Shown: positions 8,148 to 18,154, counted from the first letter of the stretch. The stretch: 64,000 nt of DNA from Chryseobacterium soldanellicola (GCF_900100115.1 NZ_FNKL01000003.1:62001-126000); one strand, 5' to 3'. Notes: a model not told the origin generated them from the sequence alone. Made by a program: numbers and translations.

Positions 8148-10301
8148 TTAATCTAAAGGCTTAATTGTGACTGCAAAACCACCACTTCTTGCCATTTTAA
8201 AATTAATCTTTGATTTGCTTGTAATCTCTTTTTTGTAAATATTATAACTCTGAGGATTGTTAATGTAATCGGCGTCTTTTCCATCTTCATAGATCGTTGC
8301 TTCGTATTTTTTGCCTTTATTTAAAAATGAAAAATCTACGGTATAATCGCGTTTGTTTTCATCTGTAATCCCGCCAACGAACCAATTTTCTGTTCCTTTT
8401 GCTTTTCTGGCCGTAATTATGTAATCTCCGGGTTCTGCCGATAAAATTTTCGTATCATCCCAATCTGCTGCTACATCCTTAATAAACTGGAAAGCATCCA
8501 TGTGCTTTTTGTAGTTTTCGGGTAAATCTGCGGCCATTTGCACCGGCATATACATTACTACATACAAAGCCAGCTGTTTTGCCAAGGTAGTTTTCACAAA
8601 ACGCTTATCTCCAGGGAAATAATAATCTAATTTGGTCTGGAAAATTCCCGGCGTGTAGTCCATAGAACCGCCTATCCATCTTGTAAAAGGCAAAATCGTC
8701 TGATGATCAGGATTATTACCTAAAAAAGCTTCATGCTCTGTTCCGCGTGCGGCTTCTGCGGAAACCCAATTCGGATACGTGCGGCTTTCACCGCCGGGAC
8801 GCACCGATTCGTGAGAATTAATCATGATTTTATACTCATTTGCCTTTTCAGCAATTCTATAATAATGATTGATCATCCATTGAGAATAATGATGCTCCCC
8901 TCTTGGAATAATATCGCCGACATAACCGGTTTTCACGGCATCATAGCCATATTTGTTCATCAACTGGAAAGCTTTATCGGCCCATCTTTCATAATTTGTT
9001 GCTGAACCCGAAGTTTCGTGGTGCATAATGAGCTTAATTCCCTTAGAATGAGCATATTCATTCAACATTTTAATATCAAAATCCGGGTAAGGTGTTATAA
9101 AGTCGAAAACAAATTCTTTTGAATGATTGATCCAGTCTTCCCAGCCGATGTTCCAGCCTTCAATTAACAGTCCGTCAAAACCGTTTTCAGCTGCAAAATC
9201 GATATATTCTTTAACTTTAGTATTATTGGCAGCGTGTTTTCCGTTGGGTTTTATGGTTGAATAATCTGTTTTTCCAATGTGGATATTCGTTTTAGGCTCG
9301 CCATAAGCCCATTGCGATTTTCCGATAATCATTTCCCACCAGACGCCCATATATTTTGTAGGATGAATGTAAGAAGTATCTTTATATTTTGTCGGCTCAT
9401 TAAGGTTAAACAACATTTTGGAATCTAAAACAGTTTCAGCTTTCGGAGCAACAATAATCGTTCTCCATGGCGTTGCAGAAGGAGTTTGAATATATCCTTT
9501 TGCACCTTGCCGGTCTGGGGTAAGATGAGTTTTAAACTTAAAATTCTGAGGATCAACTTCCAGATTTGAAGCCGGATAATCTAAAACGGCAGCTTCCGCA
9601 ACATTGATATATAAAGGCTCTTTTCCTTCTTTTTTTAGCATTAATGGAGATTGCACTGCATTTTGAATCAATGTCTGGGAAGAATGTTTGTCAAATGCCT
9701 GCTCCCATTTTGAAGGAATTTCAGAAATTTTCGTGGTCTGATAAGGATATTCCTGTGAATCATAATCTCCAACGATCCACCAGGTTTTCATGTCTGTCGG
9801 GAAATCAAATTCAGAATCTTCTTCACGGATAGTGAAATAATTGAGGTTTTTCTGCTGCGGAAATTCATATCTGAAGCCCAGTCCGTCATTAAACAATCTG
9901 AATTTAACTATGATATTTCTGTCTGTCGCAGTTTGATTCAGGGCAACCGCCAATTCGTTATAGTGATTAACATAACTTTTCTTTTCACCTAAAATGGGCT
10001 GCCAGGTTTCGTTTTTAGCATTACGTTTTTCGTCTGTTTTTGTAAAACCATTGTTAAGATCAAATGTTGCATTTTCAGGCTTTGTTATATCCGGAATAGT
10101 TCCTGTAACATTAAATAATCTCAGCCCTAATCTAGAATCTTCAACAACTGTTTTGCCGTTGTATTTCAGGTTGTAATAAGGTACGCCCTGTTTTAATTGA
10201 AAGTCCATTTCAAACTTTCCGTCCGGGGATTTTAAAGATTGTGCGTGAAAACTTAGACCAATCATTAAAAATAAAAATGTCTCAACTGTAAATTTTTTCA
10301 T
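8148..10301 (-). CDS. Glycoside hydrolase family 97 (alpha-glucosidase/alpha-galactosidase)
   Basis: This exported enzyme hydrolyses alpha-linked glucose or galactose in the periplasm. I start at the ATG at 10301, which gives MKKFTVETFLFLMIGLSFHAQS, a clean signal peptide; an upstream in-frame start would add 14 residues before it. The mature protein shows the GH97 layout: N-terminal beta-sandwich (20-290), catalytic barrel with DGLLIEGWNIGWEDW and MHHETSGSATNYERW, KTGYVGDIIPRGEHHYSQ, and INSHESVRPGGESRTYPNW, then a C-terminal beta domain. About 717 residues is typical. No SusC/SusD pair is adjacent. Confidence 0.93.
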   Translation of the reverse strand: MKKFTVETFLFLMIGLSFHAQSLKSPDGKFEMDFQLKQGVPYYNLKYNGKTVVEDSRLGLRLFNVTGTIPDITKPENATFDLNNGFTKTDEKRNAKNETWQPILGEKKSYVNHYNELAVALNQTATDRNIIVKFRLFNDGLGFRYEFPQQKNLNYFTIREEDSEFDFPTDMKTWWIVGDYDSQEYPYQTTKISEIPSKWEQAFDKHSSQTLIQNAVQSPLMLKKEGKEPLYINVAEAAVLDYPASNLEVDPQNFKFKTHLTPDRQGAKGYIQTPSATPWRTIIVAPKAETVLDSKMLFNLNEPTKYKDTSYIHPTKYMGVWWEMIIGKSQWAYGEPKTNIHIGKTDYSTIKPNGKHAANNTKVKEYIDFAAENGFDGLLIEGWNIGWEDWINHSKEFVFDFITPYPDFDIKMLNEYAHSKGIKLIMHHETSGSATNYERWADKAFQLMNKYGYDAVKTGYVGDIIPRGEHHYSQWMINHYYRIAEKANEYKIMINSHESVRPGGESRTYPNWVSAEAARGTEHEAFLGNNPDHQTILPFTRWIGGSMDYTPGIFQTKLDYYFPGDKRFVKTTLAKQLALYVVMYMPVQMAADLPENYKKHMDAFQFIKDVAADWDDTKILSAEPGDYIITARKAKGTENWFVGGITDENKRDYTVDFSFLNKGKKYEATIYEDGKDADYINNPQSYNIYKKEITSKSKINFKMARSGGFAVTIKPLD

Positions 10302-10709
10302 ATCAGATATTTGGTAATTTAAAAACATCAAAGTTTTTACCAAATTGAAAAATCCTTTCCTTTAAAATGATTCAAACAGTGAATAATATTGATAATTTTT
10401 AATGAATTTTTTTTAAATAAAATCAAGTTTTCATGTTCAACCCACATCGAGGTGATTTATTCAACTTACACTTATCCCAACATTTACAACACTTAACCTT
10501 AATGTAAGCACACTTACTCATTCATGCTGGCTACTTAGCCTTATTTTCTTATACCTTTAGATAAATCCATTTAAACCACTGAATTTAAATGATTTAAACA
10601 AATTATTTATTAACCTTTAACCATGAATTATGCTTAGAATTCTTTTAAAACCCCCGTAGATAGATTTTAAATCTTAAAAAAATTATTAACCACCAAACAA
10701 AAAATAATC
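10302..10709. other. Intergenic region between divergent GH97 and subtilase genes
   Basis: This 408-bp AT-rich spacer separates two divergent genes for exported enzymes and must carry both promoters. I see no clear TTTG-N19-TAnnTTTG match, no long inverted repeat and no plausible gene. Confidence 0.5.
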
Positions 10710-13700
10710 ATGAAAATCAAAATACTTACCCTCGTCTTATCGCTCTTTATGATACTGGGCATAAGTGCACAATCAAAATATTTTTATTATTATAACGGAA
10801 AAAAATATTTTCTGCAATTAGACAAATCTTCCATTGCAATATCGTCAAGCACAACGCGACTTGCGAAGAATCTAAAACCAAAAACTCCAATTGTTGAAAG
10901 TTATACCAAAAACTCACTTTTTACAGATGGCAAAAAGGTTACAGATAATACGAAAACTTTTTATGTTGAAGTAGAATCTGACGCTACAGTTACAGACGAA
11001 CAATATATCTCAAATATTAAAGAAAAAAATGCTAATCCTGATGTTATTCTGGCTTCTCCATGTTTTTTAACTTCTGAAGGACAAAAAATGGGGATGTCAA
11101 ATAATTTTTATGTGAAGCTGAAATCAAAAAACGGCATTAAAGCATTACAGGAATTAGCGGCTAAAAATAATGCTGAAGTATTAGGATATAATGAATACAT
11201 GCCACTTTGGTTTACTGTAGCATGCAACAAAAATTCTACATTCCCGACTGCAATAGAAATGGCTAATTTATTCTATGAATCAGGACATTTTGAAAGCACA
11301 GAACCTGAATTTATTTATCATAATCTTCAGACTACAGCAGACCCCTTATTTCCAAACCAATGGTCACTAAAAAATACCGGTCAATATGGTTCTGCATATA
11401 CAGGAATAGATATTAAGGCAGAGCAGGCCTGGACACTTTCCACTGGTGCCAATGTAAAAACAGCCATTTATGATCAAGGTGTCGAGATGAATCATCCTGA
11501 TCTGGCCGCAAACATATTCGGAACCGGATTTGATGCTCAAACAAATTCTGCCCCATCAATTGTAAGAGGAGATCATGCAACTCCTTGCGCAGGAATTACA
11601 GGAGCCGTACAAAACAATAATCTTGGAGGAAGCGGCGTTGCTCCCAATACAAAATTAATCTCCATAAGTATTAGTCTTGAATTTTCGAATACTCCTCAAC
11701 AACTTGCCAATGGATTCAACTGGGCAACTGCAAACGGAGTTGATGTTATCAGCAATTCATGGGGAGGATATGCACCTTCTCCTATTATTGAAAATGCAAT
11801 TACAAACGCTCTTGTGAATGGCAGAGGCGGTAAAGGTATGGTAGTCGTTTTTGCTGCAGGAAACGAAAATAATACCGCCATAAGATATCCGGGAAGCTGG
11901 AATCCAAAGATATTGGTTGTTGGAGCTTTAAGCCCTTGCGGAGAGAGAAAAAGCCCGAGTTCTTGTGACGGAGAAAATTGGTGGGGAAGTTGCTATGGAA
12001 GTCAATTGGATATCATGGCTCCAGGAGTAAAAATGCCGACTTCAGACAGACAGGGTGCCAACGGATACGATCCTTCAAACTATATTCCAAACTTTAACGG
12101 AACATCATCTGCTTGCCCTGTAATAGCTGGAGTTGCGGCTTTAATTTTATCAGTAAACCCATGCTTAACAGCACAGCAGGTAAGAGATATTATAGAACAG
12201 ACTGCTCAAAAAGTAAGAACTGATCTTTATGCTTACGGATCTGCTTCGGGAAGACCAAACGGAACATGGCATAACCAGATGGGCTACGGATTGGTAAATG
12301 CTTATGCTGCTGTGGTAAAAGCTAAAAGCATGTACAGCCTTGCAGCATTCGACAGCGCGGCAGATGTAGGAATTGAGCCAAACCCATCTGCAACAACATG
12401 GGCAAATATTTATCAAAGCCCTGATATCTGGAACAGACGTACCAACAGCGCTTTATTAAATCTTACCCATCAGGATCCGGGATACGGAGGTCTTGGAAGC
12501 AATGTGATGAGGTTCAGAGTTCATAATATAGGATGTACCACTTCTGCGCCAAGCTTTGCAAGATTATACTGGACGATGGGATCAACAGGCGAAACATGGC
12601 CAAATTCATGGAACGGAATACAGCTGATTAACGGATTTTCTGCAGGTGGAGAGCTTACAACGCCTTATACAGGATTTAACTCTTCCAATTCATATGCTAC
12701 AGGACAAGGATTTAAAATTCCGGCTCTTGCTCCGGGGCAAACTTATATTATTGATGCCAAATGGAATCCTGTAAACCCTGTAATCTACGGTGGCCTTACA
12801 GATAATGTAGTTTGTTTCTTAGGAAGAATTGTAACGCCAGGCGACCCGATGTACAACGAAAACCCTGGTCCGGGAGCTCCGATAGAGCCTAATGTAACCA
12901 ATAATAATAACGTTGTCACAAGAAATACAAGACTGGTTAATTTAAGCGGAACATTCCTTAAGCAAACAGGTTTCTTCTTTGGAAACTATTTTGATCATGA
13001 CAATCCTTTTGATATTAGATTTAATTTAATAAAAGACTCTAATACGCCATTTAAAAATATTGGACGCGTTGTTATTAAGCTTAATGATATAGCATGGCAA
13101 AGATGGGAAGAAGGAGGAAAACAATTAGAAGGTCTTCAGGTTTTAAATTATAATGAGCATGAATTTATAGTAATTGATCCTCTGAATGCCGCTATTAAAA
13201 ATGTAAATGTAAAGGTTAATGAATATTTCCCGATTGCTTTGACCTTCCAGCAGGAAAATACAAGCATTACGTCACCTGAAAACTATGATTTTGCAGTTTC
13301 TCAGAGCGTAACGAATAATCCGGATGAGCTGTACGGAAGCGTTTGCCACTTCCTTGTAAGCATGAATCAGAAGGATGTTGATGACGGCGATCCATTCTGT
13401 GATGATAAATGCCGTGAAGCCAAAATGCTGGCAATGGTTTTACAGGACGTAAAATTGTCTCCAAACCCGGCTTCATCCAATGCTACTTTAGAATTTAATC
13501 TTATGCAAGACGCAAAAGTGAATATTATTTTAGCTGAATATAACGGAACAACATTAAAAACTATTTCTAATGCAGAAAATCTGAGAAAAGGAATCAGTAA
13601 AAAAACGTTCTCAATTTCTGATCTTCCAAATGGAGTTTATGTTGTAAGCATTATTGCGAATAACGAGAAAAAATCAGTACATCTGATTGTAAAACATTAA
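10710..13700 (+). CDS. Secreted S8 subtilisin-like protease with T9SS sorting domain
   Basis: The 996-residue protein starts with a signal peptide (MKIKILTLVLSLFMILGISAQ) and a pro-region to about residue 210. The S8 catalytic triad is visible: Asp in IYDQGVEMNHPDL, His in RGDHATPCAGI, and Ser in NGTSSACPVIAGVAALI near residue 470. A beta-rich middle region follows. The C-terminus has a type IX secretion sorting domain, starting at LSPNPASSNATLEF and ending in KKSVHLIVKH. The protease should therefore be secreted or attached to the cell surface by the type IX system. It is a single gene with its own terminator. Confidence 0.95.
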   Translation: MKIKILTLVLSLFMILGISAQSKYFYYYNGKKYFLQLDKSSIAISSSTTRLAKNLKPKTPIVESYTKNSLFTDGKKVTDNTKTFYVEVESDATVTDEQYISNIKEKNANPDVILASPCFLTSEGQKMGMSNNFYVKLKSKNGIKALQELAAKNNAEVLGYNEYMPLWFTVACNKNSTFPTAIEMANLFYESGHFESTEPEFIYHNLQTTADPLFPNQWSLKNTGQYGSAYTGIDIKAEQAWTLSTGANVKTAIYDQGVEMNHPDLAANIFGTGFDAQTNSAPSIVRGDHATPCAGITGAVQNNNLGGSGVAPNTKLISISISLEFSNTPQQLANGFNWATANGVDVISNSWGGYAPSPIIENAITNALVNGRGGKGMVVVFAAGNENNTAIRYPGSWNPKILVVGALSPCGERKSPSSCDGENWWGSCYGSQLDIMAPGVKMPTSDRQGANGYDPSNYIPNFNGTSSACPVIAGVAALILSVNPCLTAQQVRDIIEQTAQKVRTDLYAYGSASGRPNGTWHNQMGYGLVNAYAAVVKAKSMYSLAAFDSAADVGIEPNPSATTWANIYQSPDIWNRRTNSALLNLTHQDPGYGGLGSNVMRFRVHNIGCTTSAPSFARLYWTMGSTGETWPNSWNGIQLINGFSAGGELTTPYTGFNSSNSYATGQGFKIPALAPGQTYIIDAKWNPVNPVIYGGLTDNVVCFLGRIVTPGDPMYNENPGPGAPIEPNVTNNNNVVTRNTRLVNLSGTFLKQTGFFFGNYFDHDNPFDIRFNLIKDSNTPFKNIGRVVIKLNDIAWQRWEEGGKQLEGLQVLNYNEHEFIVIDPLNAAIKNVNVKVNEYFPIALTFQQENTSITSPENYDFAVSQSVTNNPDELYGSVCHFLVSMNQKDVDDGDPFCDDKCREAKMLAMVLQDVKLSPNPASSNATLEFNLMQDAKVNIILAEYNGTTLKTISNAENLRKGISKKTFSISDLPNGVYVVSIIANNEKKSVHLIVKH

Positions 13701-13728
13701 AATATTTCATTAATCATATAAAAAATGG

Positions 13729-13758
13729 CCGTTTCACACATTGTGGAACGGCTTTTTA
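13729..13758 (+). terminator. Intrinsic terminator of the subtilase gene
   Basis: A 10-bp stem GCCGTTTCAC / GTGGAACGGC with one wobble pair and a 5-nt loop is followed by TTTTTA. It lies 28 bp after the subtilase stop. Confidence 0.85.
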
Positions 13759-13839
13759 TTTAGCAAAAGTGGAAATACAAATAAGCTGTCATCAATATTT
13801 AGCCTGAAATCTATCATACTGATCTTTTATAATTTTGAG

Positions 13840-13847
13840 TATCTTTG
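13840..13847 (+). promoter_or_regulatory. -7 promoter element before a short ORF
   Basis: TATCTTTG fits the Bacteroidota -7 consensus TAnnTTTG exactly and is followed by a C. No good TTTG at -33 is seen. It sits 20 bp before an ATG at 13867 and indicates transcription of the otherwise empty stretch after the subtilase. Confidence 0.5.
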
Positions 13848-13866
13848 CATCTTAATTTTTAGCACA

Positions 13867-13962
13867 ATGAAAAATAATTTAATTTTAACGTTAGCATGTT
13901 TCTTACAAAGACCCTCGAAACAAAAATCTTTAATTCTGAAATCTTTAATTCAAATAGTTTAA
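13867..13962 (+). CDS. Possible 31-residue leader or small peptide
   Basis: A short ORF starts 20 bp after a consensus -7 element. The peptide begins MKNNLILTLACFLQRP and ends KSLILKSLIQIV, hydrophobic at first and then basic, with an internal repeat (AAATCTTTAATTC twice). It could be a leader peptide, a small membrane peptide or just a chance ORF inside an untranslated RNA. No ribosome-binding evidence beyond position supports it. Confidence 0.25.
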   Translation: MKNNLILTLACFLQRPSKQKSLILKSLIQIV

Positions 13963-14331
13963 TTAACCGGTTTTTATACAAAGTATATCACTAACCTTTG
14001 AATAGAAAAATTAACATTTATTTAAATTGGCATTTACCGGAGGATAAAAAATTGGGTTATATGCTGTCTTCTAATTAATTAGAAAGATGGCACAATTAAT
14101 TTTAAATAACCTGTACTTTAGCATTATACATATCTAAAAACATCTCAAATCCCTCAAAATAAAGATGTTAAGATACTGTTTAAACTCCAATGAAATGCAT
14201 AGGATCCTCATGTAAATCATGATGGATATTAAAAAAAATTGTTACTTTTGCCCTCGAAGAATAAAAATTGTTTTTTAACATTTTTTTAGTAATTTAGATA
14301 TACCAAATTATAAAACATTAAAAGTCATCAC
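13963..14331. other. Intergenic region with a -7 element for the next gene
   Basis: This 369-bp AT-rich stretch holds no plausible longer gene. TACTTTTG at 14243-14250 matches the -7 consensus and lies about 80 bp before the ATG at 14332, so it probably drives the small exported protein there with a fairly long leader. No -33 TTTG is evident. Confidence 0.5.
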
Positions 14332-14874
14332 ATGAGAAAAATAATTCTACTATTTACTTGTATGTTCGGTATTTCAGTTTTCTCGCAGATAAAAGTGCTG
14401 AAAAATGAAACTTTGGTGGAAGTTGGTAAAGATAATTCCGTAGGTTTATATAAAAAAGACGATAAATTCACTATCAATTATCAGGATCTTAATACTGCTA
14501 ACCTTAATACAATCAGATCTTTCTCTTTCCAGAATCTGGACGGAGATGTTGCAGGCCTGTACCAAATGATTACAGAAGGTTTTACTGTTCTTCCGAACGA
14601 AAATATTGTTCTTGAGCTGCCAAATGATATCGTTGAACTGCATTACGAAAAAAATTACGGCCAGCCGACAGTACAGTTTATCCAGTATATCAATAAAAAC
14701 AAAAAATATGTTGGAAAGTCTCAGTTTCTGAACAGAAAACAGGTCGACAAGATTTTTGGAAAAACAAACGGCAGATCAGCCTCTTATGAAAAACCAGCTA
14801 CGACAAATCATCCGTCGAAAACTACAAATCAGGCTTCTACTGCTACCCCTACCCCAAAAAAAGGAAGAAAATAA
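14332..14874 (+). CDS. Exported protein of unknown function
   Basis: I do not recognise this 180-residue protein. It has a signal peptide (MRKIILLFTCMFGISVFSQ), a mixed alpha/beta body with VGKDNSVGLYKKDDKFTINYQDL near residue 29, and a Thr/Lys/Pro-rich low-complexity tail from about residue 150. It is likely periplasmic or surface attached. A strong terminator follows 24 bp after its stop, so it is probably monocistronic. Confidence 0.75.
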   Translation: MRKIILLFTCMFGISVFSQIKVLKNETLVEVGKDNSVGLYKKDDKFTINYQDLNTANLNTIRSFSFQNLDGDVAGLYQMITEGFTVLPNENIVLELPNDIVELHYEKNYGQPTVQFIQYINKNKKYVGKSQFLNRKQVDKIFGKTNGRSASYEKPATTNHPSKTTNQASTATPTPKKGRK

Positions 14875-14897
14875 TTAAATTTTAAAATATTAACCTG

Positions 14898-14924
14898 ACT
14901 CATTCATTCGAATGAGTTTTTTTA
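14898..14924 (+). terminator. Intrinsic terminator
   Basis: A perfect 8-bp stem ACTCATTC / GAATGAGT with a 4-nt loop runs into a seven-base T tract. It ends the preceding exported-protein gene. Confidence 0.88.
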
Positions 14925-14928
14925 TTTT

Positions 14929-14936
14929 TATTTTTG
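14929..14936 (+). promoter_or_regulatory. -7 promoter element of the ABC ATPase gene
   Basis: TATTTTTG matches the TAnnTTTG consensus and lies 19 bp before the ATG at 14956, directly after the upstream terminator. Confidence 0.5.
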
Positions 14937-14955
14937 CAAAAAGATCGTATAAATT

Positions 14956-15663
14956 ATGTCTCTTCAAATAACTCAATTAACCAAAAAATTTGGTGAACAA
15001 ACCGCACTCAACAATATTAATATCACAATTGATAAAAATGAAATCATTGGTCTTTTAGGTCCCAACGGAGCCGGAAAATCAACTTTAATGAAATCAATTG
15101 TAGGTGCTTTGAAAATAGATGAAGGTGAGATCATTTTTAATGGTAAAAATATTACCGAACACGAAATTGAGAGCAAAAAGAAGATCGGTTTTCTTCCTGA
15201 AAACAATCCGCTCTATCTGGAAATGTTTGTAAAAGAGTATCTGGAATTTGTGGCCAACATTCATAAAATACCGACCTCCAGAGTGAATGAAGTCATTGAT
15301 TTAGTTGGAATTACACCCGAAAAATCAAAAAAAATCAGCCAACTTTCAAAGGGCTACAAACAAAGAGTAGGCCTTGCGCAGGCCATCATTCATCAACCGG
15401 ATTTACTGATTCTTGACGAGCCTACAAACGGCCTTGATCCCAACCAGATTATCGAAATCAGAAATGTTATCAAAGAAATCGGGCAACAGAAAACAGTTTT
15501 GCTTTCCACGCATATTATGCAGGAAGTTGAAGCCCTGTGTACACGCGTTATCCTCATCCACAAAGGAAATATTCTTCAGGACGGCCCGATTGATGAGTTT
15601 AAAGGCAAATTCGGCAGTCTGGAAGAAGCCTTTGCAAGTTATACTCAAGCTCAATCAATTTAA
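14956..15663 (+). CDS. ABC transporter ATP-binding protein (GldA-like)
   Basis: The 235-residue ATPase has Walker A GPNGAGKST near residue 35, the signature LSKGYKQRVGLAQA near 135, Walker B LLILDEPTNGLDP near 152 and the switch histidine in LLSTHIMQEVEAL. It closely resembles GldA, the ATP-binding subunit of the flavobacterial GldAFG exporter, but is shorter at the C-terminus than the roughly 300-residue GldA of gliding species. No permease genes lie next to it, as is also usual for gldA, which is unlinked from gldFG. It energises an ABC-2 type exporter; a gliding role is not shown. Confidence 0.85.
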   Translation: MSLQITQLTKKFGEQTALNNINITIDKNEIIGLLGPNGAGKSTLMKSIVGALKIDEGEIIFNGKNITEHEIESKKKIGFLPENNPLYLEMFVKEYLEFVANIHKIPTSRVNEVIDLVGITPEKSKKISQLSKGYKQRVGLAQAIIHQPDLLILDEPTNGLDPNQIIEIRNVIKEIGQQKTVLLSTHIMQEVEALCTRVILIHKGNILQDGPIDEFKGKFGSLEEAFASYTQAQSI

Positions 15664-15714
15664 TTGGCTTCAAATTTGATTAAAACTAATAGAATCAGTT
15701 AAATACATTTTCAA

Positions 15715-16155
15715 ATGATTAAAAAAATTCTATTGGGAGCATTTTGTATTGCTCAATTTTCGTTGGTTTCAGCGAATGACTTAAAAAATATAAATCCTGT
15801 TTCTCATATAAGAAATAGTGAATATTTTCAAAAAGTGCCGAAAACAGTTATTATTAAGACTAAAAAGTTTAAAATAAGAATTGATAAGCAGCCCAACGGA
15901 AAATATCTGTATCAGTCATGGGCAGCCAATGCAAAAATCACTTCAAAACCAAGTATGATTATTCCGGACGGAGAATTGATTCCTGACGGGACCGGCGGTA
16001 ACTATTATTATGAATTTGTAAATAATGCTTTCACTTATCAAGTTTGGAGAAATTATTTAACCGATTCGGCTAAAAAGGCGCCTTATACTCTAAAAGTTGA
16101 TGATAATACAGGTAAAACGATCGTTAATCAAGACGGACAAGTAGTAAAAAATTAA
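15715..16155 (+). CDS. Exported protein of unknown function
   Basis: I do not recognise this 146-residue protein. It opens with a signal peptide (MIKKILLGAFCIAQFSLVSAN). The mature part is small, basic and probably all beta, with QPNGKYLYQSWAANAKITSKPSM and a glycine-rich GTGGNYYYEFVNNAFTYQVWR segment typical of short surface or periplasmic proteins. It follows the ABC ATPase by 51 bp and ends at a shared terminator. Confidence 0.72.
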   Translation: MIKKILLGAFCIAQFSLVSANDLKNINPVSHIRNSEYFQKVPKTVIIKTKKFKIRIDKQPNGKYLYQSWAANAKITSKPSMIIPDGELIPDGTGGNYYYEFVNNAFTYQVWRNYLTDSAKKAPYTLKVDDNTGKTIVNQDGQVVKN

Positions 16156-16164
16156 GATAAAAAA

Positions 16165-16192
16165 ACTCCCATTTTTACAGTGGGAGTTTTTC
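16165..16192. terminator. Bidirectional terminator between convergent genes
   Basis: A perfect stem ACTCCCA / TGGGAGT with a 9-nt loop is flanked by an A run on the left and a T run on the right. It can stop transcription from the exported-protein gene on the plus strand and from the flotillin gene on the minus strand. Confidence 0.85.
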
Positions 16193-16210
16193 TTTTATCT
16201 TAAATTAATT

Positions 16211-18154
16211 TTATTGTTTAGGAGTTTCATCAGATTTTACTGAAATTATTTTTGAACCGTCTTCATTTTTCTTTTGAAGCTGGTCAAGAAGCTGTAAGCC
16301 CAATAATCCGCTGATACCGCCATTGGCAGCATCTCCACCGCCACCGATAAGAACATCCGGCATTATTTTCACTTTTTGAGAAGCTATATTTTCCATGATC
16401 TTCAATTGTGTGAAATTGTTTCCGCCCATTGCTTCCACCGATAATTTATAAGATTCTGCATTAGATTTACCGATTGCCAGTATTTTCTCAGCTTCCGCAT
16501 TACCCGTTAAAGAAATCTGCTCGGCATTGGCTTTCGCCAATAATTCTATTTTTTCGGATTCCGCTTTTGCTAAAAGTCTTGTTTTTTCGGCTTCACCCGT
16601 GGCGAGTAATTTTAATCTGTCTCCTTCTGCATTGGCCTGAAGACGCACAGAATTGGCATCACCGGTCGCTTTTTTCACCGAAGCATCAGCAACACGTTCT
16701 GCAATCCAAACGCCCTGATCTGCTTTTACAATTTCTTTCTGCATATCTGCAACCGCAGTTTCTTTTTCTAAACTTTGTCGGGTTTCCTGTGCTAACATTT
16801 CTGTTTCATAGGTGATTTTCTGTTCTTCCGCCAGCTTTCTGTCCGTCAATGTTTTCATAAGGCTTTCAGGAGGAACAATTGCACCAATTAATGTATCAAC
16901 TGCATTTACATTGTACTGATCTAAAACACTGCTAATGTGTTCTTTCGCAGACTGCTGTCTTTCTTTACGGGTTCCTAAAAACGCAATTACATCACTGTCC
17001 TGCGCAGAGTTTCTGAAATAATTTCCGATCGTAGGCTCTAGTACCTGACTCACCAGATTGATCATATTTCCGAAACGGGCAATCACTTTTGGAGCTTCAT
17101 AGGTCGGAATATGAATGATTTGCGAAACATCAAGATTAAAAGGGAAACCATCCTTACTTCTCACGGTAATCGTTGAAAGGTTTTTGTCTAACTGATGGGA
17201 TTCACTTCTTTCATACGCCCAGTTTAAAACCAAATTGGTGGTAGGAACAAGCTCAACCTTCATAATATAAGGATTAATAGGGTATTTTCCGGGACCGATC
17301 GGTTCTGACCATACTCCTTTATGCCCTTTTTCTACAATATTTCCATGCTTAAAATCAACTCCGCTTAAATCTTTGCCTTCTGCGCCTACGTAGCTGATAA
17401 TCACACCGACATGCCCGATCGGAATTTCCGTCATATGTACCATTTCAACTTTTGTAAACCAAGGATTTAAGAAGTATGAACCCGCCAAAATTACCTGTTC
17501 CTGAAGACCTTTATAACCTCCGTTACCTAAAAATGTATCTACGTCCTGGAATTTGTTGTGACCTTCGACAATTTTACCTGCGATCTGTCCTTCTTCGAGA
17601 GGATTACCTTCCATTGTTGTGATCACTCCTACTGCATTATCAGGAATTTGCGTCATATCCGTTAGCTCAATATCAAACAGCAAAGTATTGATTCTGTAAG
17701 AACCCGGCGCAATAATCGCAGTCTGCCGCCCTTTTCTACCTCCGTTTTTAAGAAATGCTTCCGCATCCTGAAAAGAATCACAGTTTACTTTTCTCGCCAG
17801 AATACGTCCGGTTTCCAGTTCTGTTCCGTCTTTAGCAAGAATTAATCCTAATTTTCCCGTAGGAATTACTGTAAACGGCTGAAATTGAATCGTGTATTGC
17901 CAGATCCATTTACCGAAATAAATCCCAGGCGCTAAAGTCTGAGCCTGAAAGCCAGCCTCTCCGTTGATGGCAATGATTCTCCCTTCCGGAAGCTCCTGTT
18001 TACCTACCAGCACAAATTTTTTGGTCACCAAACCAATTCTGTCTTCGGGAACGATAACCAGTCCGAAGAAAACTCTTAAGATAATTTTGTAAAAAATTAC
18101 ACACAAAAGCACGATAATAGCCGGAATCATCCAGCCCTGAAACGATAGTTCCAT
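16211..18154 (-). CDS. Flotillin-like SPFH membrane protein
   Basis: The 647-residue protein has an N-terminal membrane anchor (residues 8-35), an unusually long region of repeated beta modules with GNPLEEGQIAGKIVEGHNKFQD, and an SPFH/band-7 domain around residues 300-430. A long Ala/Glu/Lys-rich coiled coil follows, about 430-580, with repeated AEAEK and LLAKAESEKIELLAKA stretches. The C-terminus is glycine rich. Flotillins scaffold ordered membrane domains and affect protein sorting and division. It has the YqiK-like architecture and is monocistronic. Confidence 0.9.
   Translation of the reverse strand: MELSFQGWMIPAIIVLLCVIFYKIILRVFFGLVIVPEDRIGLVTKKFVLVGKQELPEGRIIAINGEAGFQAQTLAPGIYFGKWIWQYTIQFQPFTVIPTGKLGLILAKDGTELETGRILARKVNCDSFQDAEAFLKNGGRKGRQTAIIAPGSYRINTLLFDIELTDMTQIPDNAVGVITTMEGNPLEEGQIAGKIVEGHNKFQDVDTFLGNGGYKGLQEQVILAGSYFLNPWFTKVEMVHMTEIPIGHVGVIISYVGAEGKDLSGVDFKHGNIVEKGHKGVWSEPIGPGKYPINPYIMKVELVPTTNLVLNWAYERSESHQLDKNLSTITVRSKDGFPFNLDVSQIIHIPTYEAPKVIARFGNMINLVSQVLEPTIGNYFRNSAQDSDVIAFLGTRKERQQSAKEHISSVLDQYNVNAVDTLIGAIVPPESLMKTLTDRKLAEEQKITYETEMLAQETRQSLEKETAVADMQKEIVKADQGVWIAERVADASVKKATGDANSVRLQANAEGDRLKLLATGEAEKTRLLAKAESEKIELLAKANAEQISLTGNAEAEKILAIGKSNAESYKLSVEAMGGNNFTQLKIMENIASQKVKIMPDVLIGGGGDAANGGISGLLGLQLLDQLQKKNEDGSKIISVKSDETPKQ

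Noticed and set aside
13741..13866. N-terminal extension of the short ORF at 13867
   Set aside because: The longer reading begins inside the subtilase terminator and upstream of the -7 element.
14956..15663. Evidence for gliding motility
   Set aside because: The ATPase is GldA-like but short, and no other gld gene is in the window, so motility cannot be inferred.
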